Of a DNA stretch of 11,297 nucleotides, positions 1 through 5,037 are shown piece after piece. The DNA lies in NCBI GenBank assembly GCA_001464255.1, contig LNFD01000100.1, positions 1-11,297 of the forward strand. The letters are read 5' to 3'. Position 1 is the first letter of the stretch. Each line of letters opens with the position of its first letter. This stretch comes from Actinomycetales bacterium Ga0077552. Lineage in GTDB: Bacteria; Actinomycetota; Actinomycetes; Actinomycetales; Microbacteriaceae. Under the pieces are notes generated by a model. The model worked only from the letters and a program-made list of their open reading frames with translations. It did not search any database and was not told the origin of the DNA. A program made the position numbers and the translations under genes.

Positions 1-63
1 CCGAAGAACGCCGCGGGCCTCATCTACAAGCAGATGAAAGACCTGCTGACGAGCATGAACTGA
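1..63 (+). CDS. 3' end of an unrecognised protein (partial)
   Basis: The first reading frame is open from the window edge to a TGA at 61-63 and encodes a 20-residue C-terminus, starting PKNAAGLIYK and ending in LLTSMN. It is lysine-rich and predicted helical. Codons end almost entirely in G or C, as in the neighbouring genes, which supports real coding. The family cannot be recognised from this tail. The gene converges on the antiporter gene, with only 10 bp between the two stop codons. Confidence 0.6.
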   Translation, partial: PKNAAGLIYKQMKDLLTSMN

Positions 64-76
64 GGCCCGCGCCTCA
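61..76. terminator. Hairpin spanning both convergent stop codons
   Basis: TGAGGC (61-66) and GCCTCA (71-76) form a perfect 6-bp stem with a CCGC loop. The left arm contains the TGA of the upstream plus-strand gene, and the right arm is the complement of the antiporter's TGA. There is no T-run on either side, so it is not a classical intrinsic terminator. It could act as a weak bidirectional terminator or RNA end-stabiliser, or be coincidental. Confidence 0.3.
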
Positions 77-1234
77 CTCGGCCGGTGGCCCGCTCGGCGG
101 GCCGCCGGCCGCCGTCGTCGGGGCCGTGTCGGCCGTCGACGCGTCGTCGACCGACCGGCGACCGCGCCGCAGTCCGACCTCGTAGGCGGTGAAGACCACG
201 AGCGTGAGCGCGATGAGCGGCAGCACGAACACGAGCATGACGTCGGTGAAGCCCTCGAGCGCATCGTGCTGGGTCGAGGCCAGCACGAGGTACACCGTGT
301 ACGCGATATAGAGGGCCACGAAGAGCCCGCCCTCCCAGCGCGCGATGACGAAGCCCGTGAACGCGATCGGCAGCAGAGCGATCGCGGTGGCGAGCATGAG
401 CGGCAGGTCGAGCGCGATCGCGGCGGCCGGCACCGGGATGCCCTCGCCGAAGATGATCGCGGGCAGCCCGAGCACCATGCCGATGTTGAAGATGTTGCTG
501 CCGACGATGTTGCCGACGGCCATGTCGCGCTCGCCCCGGCGCACGGCGATGATCGAGGTCGCGAGCTCGGGCAGCGACGTGCCGACGGCGACGACCGTGA
601 GGCCGACGATGAGGCTGCTGACCCCGAGGCTCGTGGCGATGCTGACGGCGCCGTCGACGAGCAGGCGGGCGCCGAGCACGAGCAGGCCGATGCCGGCGAC
701 GAGCAGCACGGTCGCGAGCCAGAGGGGCACCGGGCGAGCGTTGAGCGCGGGCTGGTCGGGGGCTGCGTCGGGCGCGAGCACCTCGCGCCGACCGACCACG
801 ATGCTCATGACCGTGTGCAGCAGCAGGCCGCCGAGCAGCAGCACGCCGTCGAGCACGCCGATGCGGCCGTCGAGGCTCACGACCAGCAGCAGCACCGAGA
901 GCCCCACCATGATCGGGATGTCGAAGCGCACGAGCTGCCGCTTGATGAGGAGCGGCGTGACGACTGCGGAGAGGCCGAGGATGAACAGGATGTTGACGAT
1001 GTTGCTGCCGACGACGTTGCCGAGGGCGAGATCGGGCTCGCCCTCGAGCACGGCGCCGAGCGTCACGGCAAGCTCGGGTGCCGAGGTCGCGGCCGAGACG
1101 ACGACGAGGCCGATGACGAGCGGCGAGATACCCGCGCGCGCGGCGAGCGTCGAGGCGCCGCGCACGAGCGCTTCACCGCCCGCGATGAGCAGCACGAGCC
1201 CGGCGAGGATGAACGCGATATCGAGAAGCAGCAC
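74..1234 (-). CDS. Calcium/sodium antiporter, CaCA superfamily (YrbG-like)
   Basis: This 386-aa membrane protein has the internal two-fold repeat of cation/Ca2+ exchangers and is expected to exchange Ca2+ for Na+ or H+ at the cytoplasmic membrane. The first alpha repeat has ATSAPEL (49-55) followed by GNVVGSN (72-78). The second has GTSLPEL (218-224) followed by GNIVGSN (241-247). Glu54 and Glu223 fall where ion-binding glutamates lie in the archaeal exchanger NCX_Mj. About ten hydrophobic segments are visible, split by a polar loop near 150-170, with a polar Pro/Ala/Thr-rich tail after 355. The first repeat has Ala49 where Gly is usual, and the second has Asn250 where NCX_Mj has Asp240. The start is GTG, chosen because translation opens directly on the hydrophobic first helix and a TAGGCT box lies 6 nt upstream. 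It lies 29 bp downstream of marR, so it may also be read from that promoter. The family is secure; the counter-ion is not. Confidence 0.92.
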   Translation of the reverse strand: MLLLDIAFILAGLVLLIAGGEALVRGASTLAARAGISPLVIGLVVVSAATSAPELAVTLGAVLEGEPDLALGNVVGSNIVNILFILGLSAVVTPLLIKRQLVRFDIPIMVGLSVLLLVVSLDGRIGVLDGVLLLGGLLLHTVMSIVVGRREVLAPDAAPDQPALNARPVPLWLATVLLVAGIGLLVLGARLLVDGAVSIATSLGVSSLIVGLTVVAVGTSLPELATSIIAVRRGERDMAVGNIVGSNIFNIGMVLGLPAIIFGEGIPVPAAAIALDLPLMLATAIALLPIAFTGFVIARWEGGLFVALYIAYTVYLVLASTQHDALEGFTDVMLVFVLPLIALTLVVFTAYEVGLRRGRRSVDDASTADTAPTTAAGGPPSGPPAE

Positions 1235-1240
1235 GCTGAC

Positions 1241-1246
1241 AGCCTA
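1241..1246 (-). promoter_or_regulatory. -10 box for a leaderless antiporter transcript
   Basis: On the minus strand TAGGCT is followed by six bases (GTCAGC) and then the GTG start, which puts the expected transcription start on the start codon itself. There is no SD sequence and no convincing -35. The box lies in the 29-bp gap after marR, so the antiporter may have its own promoter as well as read-through. Confidence 0.5.
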
Positions 1247-1263
1247 GGGTCGGGAGCCCGCGC

Positions 1264-1779
1264 TCAGGCCTCGTCGGGAAGCCTCGCCATCCAGTTCGTG
1301 AGCGCACGTTCGAGGGCGTCTCGGTCGGCCTCGTCGAGCAGCCCGACGAGCCGGTGCTCGTTGGCCATGTGGCGCGTGAAGGCCTCGTCGACGAGCGCCC
1401 GCCCCGCCTCGGTGAGAGCGACGACCCGGGCCCGGCCGTCGTGCTCGCTCGGGCGGCGCTGCACGAGCCCGGCATCCTCGAGACGGTCGACGCGCTTGGT
1501 GAGCCCGCCGCTCGTGATCATGGTGCTCTCGGCGAGCTCGGTCGGGGTGCGCTCGAAGGGGTCGCCCGCACGACGCAGCGCCGCGAGCACGTCGAACTCG
1601 CCCGCCGAGATGCCGTGCGCGCGGAAGACGACGGCGAGCTCGTCGGTCAGGCTCGCCGCCACGCGGTGCAGGCGGCCGATGATGCCCTGGGGCGACACGT
1701 CGATGTCGGGGCGCTCGCGCGCCCATTCCTGCTGGATGCGCGCCACGCGGTCGATCGCGTCCTTCGGGTTGTCTGCCAT
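1264..1779 (-). CDS. MarR-family winged-helix transcriptional regulator
   Basis: This 171-aa protein is a typical MarR dimeric repressor with a slightly long N-terminus. The winged helix-turn-helix spans about residues 55-125. GISAGEFDVLAALRR (56-70) forms the first helices, TPTELAESTMITSGGLTKRV (78-97) the helix-turn-helix with its recognition helix, and DGRARVVALT (114-123) the wing. Flanking helices at about 30-54 and 125-165 would form the dimer interface. It is divergent from the EamA exporter and 29 bp ahead of the antiporter on the same strand. Its start lies 6 nt after a TATTAT box inside a palindromic operator, so autorepression together with control of the exporter is the natural inference. 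The ATG at 1779 has no SD, which fits a leaderless transcript. The ligand is unknown; efflux-linked MarR proteins usually sense small phenolics, drugs or oxidants. Confidence 0.95.
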   Translation of the reverse strand: MADNPKDAIDRVARIQQEWARERPDIDVSPQGIIGRLHRVAASLTDELAVVFRAHGISAGEFDVLAALRRAGDPFERTPTELAESTMITSGGLTKRVDRLEDAGLVQRRPSEHDGRARVVALTEAGRALVDEAFTRHMANEHRLVGLLDEADRDALERALTNWMARLPDEA

Positions 1780-1785
1780 CCGGGA

Positions 1786-1791
1786 ATAATA
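1786..1791 (-). promoter_or_regulatory. -10 box for leaderless marR transcript
   Basis: On the minus strand TATTAT is followed by six bases (TCCCGG) and then the ATG of marR at 1779. The box is the left arm of the upstream operator palindrome, so a repressor bound there would cover it directly. No clear -35 is present. Confidence 0.6.
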
Positions 1792-1805
1792 CCTTCCATG
1801 GAAGT

Positions 1806-1811
1806 TATTAT
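1806..1811 (+). promoter_or_regulatory. -10 box for leaderless exporter transcript
   Basis: On the plus strand TATTAT is followed by seven bases and then the ATG at 1819, which favours this ATG over the in-frame ATG at 1798 lying upstream of the box. The box forms the right arm of palindrome 1 and lies just before palindrome 2. Confidence 0.6.
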
Positions 1812-1814
1812 CTC

Positions 1815-1824
1815 TTCCATGGAA
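1815..1824. promoter_or_regulatory. Operator-like palindrome 2 over the exporter start codon
   Basis: This is a second perfect TTCCATGGAA, identical to the centre of palindrome 1. The centres are 21 bp apart, or two helical turns, so two repressor dimers would sit on the same DNA face. The exporter's start codon (1819-1821) lies inside the site. Outside the 10-bp core, symmetry is lost. Confidence 0.65.
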
Positions 1825-2823
1825 AGTACTTCTGCTCGCGGGGCCTGGCGCTGGATGCTCGTCGCCGCGATCGCCCCCATCGCCTGGGGCTCGACCTACG
1901 TCGTCACGGCGCAGCTGCTACCGCCCGAGTCGCCGCTGTGGGGATCGGTGCTGCGCGCGCTGCCCGCGGGGCTGCTGCTGCTCGCCCTGCCGGCGCGCGA
2001 GACCGGCCGGAGGCTGCCGCGCGGCGCCTGGTGGTGGCGCTCGGCGGTGCTGGGCGTGCTCAACGTGGGAGCGTTCTTCATCCTCATCTACCTCGCGGCA
2101 CAGCTGCTGCCCTCGAGCCTCGCGGCGATGCTCATGGCCACCTCGCCCGCCGTCATGATGCTGCTGGCCTGGCCCCTGCTGCGCGAGCGCCCGCACGTGC
2201 TCTCGCTCATCGGGGCCGCGCTCGGCTTCGCGGGCGTCGCGCTCATGCTCGCGACCGGCACCGCCGCGGCGAACCCCGGCGGAGTCGTCGCGTCGCTCGC
2301 GGCCATGACGATGTCGTCGGTGGGCTTCGTTCTCACCAAACGCTGGGGCGGCGGCGTGCCCCTGCTGTCGCTCACCGCGTGGCAGCTCACCGCGGGCGGA
2401 CTCGCGATCGTGCCCGTCGCGCTCGTCATCGAAGGACTACCGCCCGCCCTCACCGGAACCGAGCTGCTCGGGTTCGCCTACGTCACGCTCGTCGCCACGG
2501 CGGTCGCCTACGTGGCCTGGTTCTCGGCACTGCGCCACCTCGGCGCGGGCGCGGTCGGGCTCATGGGTCTGCTCAACCCCGTGACGGGCGTCGTGCTCGG
2601 CGCGGCGATCGCGGGTGAGGCCTTCACTCCCCTGCAGCTGCTCGGCATGGCGCTCGTGCTGCTCGGCATCACCCTCGGCCAGCCGTTCGCGCGGCGCCTC
2701 GTCGCTCACATCTCGATCGGATGGCCCTTCGCCCGCCACTCGCGGATCCCGCCCTCGACCGTCGAGGCGACGAGCCCCGAGGCGGCGAGCAGCTCGGCGG
2801 CGGTGCGCGCACGAGCGTTCTGA
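1819..2823 (+). CDS. EamA-family drug/metabolite exporter (DMT superfamily)
   Basis: This 334-aa polytopic protein has about ten hydrophobic helices arranged as two EamA repeats (about residues 10-140 and 150-290). It contains the WGSTY motif near the end of the first helix and a Pro/Gly-rich repeat-2 signature, VGLMGLLNPVTGVVLG. It would export a small metabolite or toxic compound across the cytoplasmic membrane. ATG 1819 is chosen over ATG 1798 because a TATTAT box ends 8 nt before it and no SD exists for either. Control is probably by the divergent MarR. The last 39 residues (296-334, rich in Ser, Ala and Arg) are not exporter-like. They come from 118 bp antisense to the rhodanese gene, as if the original stop had been lost. 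Substrate cannot be predicted. Confidence 0.9.
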   Translation: MESTSARGAWRWMLVAAIAPIAWGSTYVVTAQLLPPESPLWGSVLRALPAGLLLLALPARETGRRLPRGAWWWRSAVLGVLNVGAFFILIYLAAQLLPSSLAAMLMATSPAVMMLLAWPLLRERPHVLSLIGAALGFAGVALMLATGTAAANPGGVVASLAAMTMSSVGFVLTKRWGGGVPLLSLTAWQLTAGGLAIVPVALVIEGLPPALTGTELLGFAYVTLVATAVAYVAWFSALRHLGAGAVGLMGLLNPVTGVVLGAAIAGEAFTPLQLLGMALVLLGITLGQPFARRLVAHISIGWPFARHSRIPPSTVEATSPEAASSSAAVRARAF

Positions 2824-3044
2824 TCCGACATCACCAGCACCGGCTGATCGGCCGGCAGCTCGTGCAGGCGGTGCGGCAGCTCGTGCACCGGGATGTGATG
2901 AGCGCCGCGCGCGTGGCCCTCCATGAACTCCTGGTCGTCGCGCACATCGACCATCAGCACGCCGTTGCGCTGCTGCGCGAGTGCGGCCTCGACCGAGATC
3001 GAGTCGTACTTCTTCTTGACGATCTTCGAGTACGGGCTGCTCAT
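2706..3044 (-). CDS. Rhodanese-fold protein lacking the catalytic cysteine
   Basis: This 112-aa single-domain protein has clear rhodanese landmarks: VDVRDDQEFMEGHARGAHHIPVHEL (residues 32-56), helices around TAAELLAASG (81-90) and the closing GGIREW (98-103). Active rhodaneses carry a Cys that opens the persulfide loop. Here the matching position in VLVMSDQNARAR is Ser73 (codon TCG), and the protein contains no Cys at all, so sulfurtransferase activity is not expected. It may serve as a binding or regulatory domain. ATG 3044 is preceded by an AAGGGGG ribosome site and gives a normal single-domain length. It lies 79 bp downstream of the Ddn-like gene on the same strand. Its last 118 bp are antisense to the EamA exporter's 3' end. 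Confidence 0.88.
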   Translation of the reverse strand: MSSPYSKIVKKKYDSISVEAALAQQRNGVLMVDVRDDQEFMEGHARGAHHIPVHELPHRLHELPADQPVLVMSDQNARARTAAELLAASGLVASTVEGGIREWRAKGHPIEM

Positions 3045-3069
3045 GACGGCCCCCTTCGCCTGACAGCGT

Positions 3070-3103
3070 GCCGCACCCTGCGGCCGCGGTGGCGCCGAGC
3101 GTA
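3070..3103 (-). promoter_or_regulatory. Possible rhodanese promoter and leader hairpin
   Basis: The 79-bp gap upstream of the rhodanese gene contains TACGCT at 3103-3098 on the minus strand, a plausible -10 giving a leader of roughly 45 nt. It also holds a 6-bp inverted repeat (GCCGCA at 3070-3075 and TGCGGC at 3079-3084, 3-nt loop). No -35 or T-run is visible. The hairpin could be part of the leader or weakly stop transcription from the upstream operon. Confidence 0.3.
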
Positions 3104-3123
3104 CTCCCCGCCGCCGCGGGCGG

Positions 3124-3648
3124 CTAGGGACCTTCGGCCCGCACCAGCGTGAGCAGGAACAGTCGCGCGACTCGACCGGAGTCGCGCTCATAGGCGCGGT
3201 ACTCGGGCCACTGCGACTCGAGGTGGCGCCAGACGCGCTCCCGGGCATCCCCCTCGATGACGGATGCCCGCACCGCGTACCGCCGCCCCCGCACCGTGAT
3301 CTCCGCCTCGGGATGGGCGAGCAGGTTGTAGGTCCAGGCGGGGTGCGTCGGGGCCGCCCAGTTGGTGCCCGCGACGATCGCCCGGCCGTGCCCGTCGGCC
3401 GTGTACATGAGCACGGTGTCGCGCGGCAGGCCGCTCTTGGCGCCGGTCGTGGTGAGGATGAGCGAGGGCACGAACAGGCTGCTGAGCTGCGCACGGCCTC
3501 CCGTCGCGGCCGCGAGGGCGCGCTCGACCGGCGGCATGACGCGCGGCGCCGCCCAGCGCCACGCGGTCGTGCGCGTGATCGCCGAGACGACGATGCGCAC
3601 GCCGCGCACGATCGGGTCGGCGGTCGGCAGGGGCCGCAGCTCGGTCAT
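3124..3648 (-). CDS. Nitroreductase/deazaflavin (F420)-dependent oxidoreductase, Ddn-like
   Basis: This 174-aa protein matches the split-barrel F420H2-dependent reductases of the Ddn/FGD-related family, which reduce quinones or other electrophiles with deazaflavin F420. Recognisable parts are TTTGAKSGLPRDTVLMY (66-82), the strand-turn GRAIVAGTNWAAPTHPAW (88-105), NLLAHPEAEITVRGRRY (108-124) and a C-terminal VWRHLESQWPEYRAYE (139-154). The family uses these regions for barrel formation and F420 phosphate binding. The substrate cannot be read from sequence. ATG 3648 overlaps the DUF2461 stop as ATGA, so it is the third gene of a translationally coupled operon. A longer upstream extension in this frame covers the DUF2461 gene and was not used. 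The enzyme implies that the organism makes F420. Confidence 0.88.
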   Translation of the reverse strand: MTELRPLPTADPIVRGVRIVVSAITRTTAWRWAAPRVMPPVERALAAATGGRAQLSSLFVPSLILTTTGAKSGLPRDTVLMYTADGHGRAIVAGTNWAAPTHPAWTYNLLAHPEAEITVRGRRYAVRASVIEGDARERVWRHLESQWPEYRAYERDSGRVARLFLLTLVRAEGP

Positions 3649-4313
3649 CGGGTCGCCTCGACGGCGGTGGGCAGGTTCTCGGCGATCCAGTCGTTCCAGA
3701 CACGCACGGTGCGCCAGCCCGCGCGCACGCGGTCGACGAGCTCGGGCCCGGTCATCCAGTCGGCGGGTGTGTGCTCGGCGGCGATGGCCAGGCGCTTGAG
3801 GCGCAGCAGCTCGATCTTCGGGTGGTCGACGCGGAAGCCGCGGGGGGCGGTGGCGAGGGCATCCGTCGTCATGATCGTGAACCCGCTCTCGCCCACCTCC
3901 TCGAGCGTCGCCTCGAGGTCGCCGACGAGCCGGTTGTCGTCGACGATCTCGCGGAAGCGCGCGAGCTGCTCGCGCGCCGGCTGGTAGAGGCCGCCCGCGA
4001 GCATGAGGCCGTGCTGCGAGAGCTGCAGGTAGTAGGTCGCCGCCGAGTCGTCGGCCGTCACGAGCCCGAGGTGGTCTTTGTACGGCCGCTTGTCGGCGCT
4101 GAACCGCACGTCTTTGTAGGGCCGGAAGATCTTCAGCGGCCCGAACTCGCCCCCGAGCGCGTCGACGAGCCGCTCGACGGGTGCCTTCACGCGCTCGTCG
4201 TAGCGCTTCTTGTTGGCGAGCCACCACTCGCGATTCTGGTTCTGCTCGAGCTCGGCGTAGAAGGCGAAGGCGTCGGCGTCGAGGCCCGCTGTCTCGGGTG
4301 CAGTCTCGGTCAT
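3645..4313 (-). CDS. DUF2461 domain-containing protein
   Basis: This 222-aa cytoplasmic protein is a full-length DUF2461 (TIGR02453-type) member. Near its N-terminus it has FYAELEQNQNREWWLANKKR (residues 14-33), followed by FRPYKDVRFSADKRPYKDH, the most conserved part of the family. A middle segment reads YYLQLSQHGLMLAGGLYQP, and the C-terminal part includes WMTGPELVDRV. The biochemical function of DUF2461 is not established, so none is assigned. The gene is joined at both ends by 4-bp ATGA overlaps: its ATG at 4313 sits in the stop of the 187-aa gene, and its TGA in the start of the Ddn-like gene. This suggests fixed-ratio translation from one mRNA. The tight overlap decides the start. Confidence 0.9.
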   Translation of the reverse strand: MTETAPETAGLDADAFAFYAELEQNQNREWWLANKKRYDERVKAPVERLVDALGGEFGPLKIFRPYKDVRFSADKRPYKDHLGLVTADDSAATYYLQLSQHGLMLAGGLYQPAREQLARFREIVDDNRLVGDLEATLEEVGESGFTIMTTDALATAPRGFRVDHPKIELLRLKRLAIAAEHTPADWMTGPELVDRVRAGWRTVRVWNDWIAENLPTAVEATR

Positions 4314-4873
4314 GGATGCTCGCTCTCGGCTCGCGCGGCGGTCAGGGTGCCCAGCGCCAGGTCGAGGCGCTCGGCGAGGTAGGCGTCGAGCGGTCGCAGG
4401 GCGGCGTCGGGGGCCGTGGGCATCCAGCGCACGAGCACCGTCGTCGCGCCCGCCTGCTCGAGCAGCACGAGCGGCCCGCGCTCGGCGGCCATCGCGGTCG
4501 GGTCGTCGAGGGGCACCGGGCGCGAGTCGATGACGACCGTGCTGCCCTCGGGCAGGCGCGCGTCGAGCAGCCGCTCGCGCAGCTCGCGGCGAGCCCGCGC
4601 GCTCTCGGACTGGTGGCCCGGCAGCACCTGGCGGCTCGCGCGCGCGATGCGCCCGGGGGAGAAGACGTCTCCGCTGGAGGTGACGAGCAGCGCGCCGAGC
4701 ACGAATCCTTCGCCGGTGCGCCGGAAGGTCTCACGGCGCGGGATCACGCCGAGCGCGCGGTGCGCCGGGACCGTGACCACGAGCTGCTCGGGCGCGGCCC
4801 CCGCCGCGGCGAGGCGCCCGGCGGCCGCGGCGAGCGCGGCGCGGGCCTCGGCGAGCGCGGTGAGAGCATCCAC
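4310..4873 (-). CDS. Conserved hypothetical protein, first gene of DUF2461 operon
   Basis: This 187-aa protein starts VDALTALAEARAALAAAAGR (an Ala-rich helix). A mixed alpha/beta body follows, containing RRTGEGFVLGALLVTSSGDVF, a basic RIARASRQVLPGHQSESARA segment, and a C-terminal LVLLEQAGATTVLVRWMPTA. There is no signal peptide or membrane segment. Its layout resembles short proteins found across Microbacteriaceae that databases sometimes label glutaminase; I see no glutaminase signature and assign no function. GTG 4873 is preferred because the frame further upstream loses coding character and runs into the divergent promoter. Six bases upstream lies CACGAT, a weak -10 that would make the transcript leaderless. 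Its TGA overlaps the next ATG as ATGA. Confidence 0.75.
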   Translation of the reverse strand: MDALTALAEARAALAAAAGRLAAAGAAPEQLVVTVPAHRALGVIPRRETFRRTGEGFVLGALLVTSSGDVFSPGRIARASRQVLPGHQSESARARRELRERLLDARLPEGSTVVIDSRPVPLDDPTAMAAERGPLVLLEQAGATTVLVRWMPTAPDAALRPLDAYLAERLDLALGTLTAARAESEHP

Positions 4874-4920
4874 GCCCCTATCGTGCCGGACTCGGCTGGG
4901 TGCCGCATCGCCGAGGGCGA

Positions 4921-4957
4921 GTGTGCCTGCCGCGGCATGTGCCGCGAGCGGCACACA
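4921..4957. repeat. Nested inverted repeats upstream of the flavoenzyme operon
   Basis: Three symmetric elements overlap here. TGCCGCGGCA (4928-4937) is a perfect 10-bp palindrome. TGTGCCG (4938-4944) pairs with CGGCACA (4949-4955) across a CGAG loop. GTGTGCC (4921-4927) can pair instead with GGCACAC (4950-4956). They lie between the divergent 187-aa gene and the -35 at 4987. Neither flanking gene needs a terminator here, so regulator binding is the likelier role; no regulator gene adjoins. Confidence 0.4.
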
Positions 4958-4986
4958 CGCTGCGCAGCACCCGTCCACCGGGAGTG

Positions 4987-5028
4987 TTGTCCACCGGGCC
5001 AATAAGCAATTAGCCTGCACTCAGGAGG
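4987..5028 (+). promoter_or_regulatory. Promoter and ribosome site of the flavoenzyme operon
   Basis: TTGTCC (4987-4992) and TAGCCT (5011-5016) form a SigA-like -35/-10 pair with an 18-bp spacer, predicting transcription from about 5022-5023. A strong AGGAGG (5023-5028) lies 9 nt before ATG 5038. Unlike several neighbouring genes this one has an SD, though the leader would be only about 15 nt. Confidence 0.6.
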
Positions 5029-5037
5029 CCCACCGCC

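Larger units (their letters stand above)
1786..1811. promoter_or_regulatory. Operator-like palindrome 1 (MarR-type)
   Basis: The core CTTCCATGGAAG (1793-1804) is flanked by ATAATA on the left and TATTAT on the right, with one mismatched pair on each side between arm and core. This gives an inverted repeat matching at 24 of 26 positions, centred between 1798 and 1799. Both outer arms double as -10 boxes for the two divergent genes. Length, symmetry and position are those of a MarR-family site. Assignment to the adjacent regulator is inference. Confidence 0.7.

Noticed and set aside
266..1789. Long plus-strand frame (507 codons) opposite the antiporter and marR
   Set aside because: The product is low-complexity and rich in Asp, Glu, His and Arg, as expected for the antisense of GC-rich coding DNA. 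The minus-strand genes have clear domains.
1798..1821. ATG 1798 as exporter start
   Set aside because: It lies upstream of the TATTAT box that best explains transcription and has no SD. The second in-frame ATG at 1819 fits a leaderless start.
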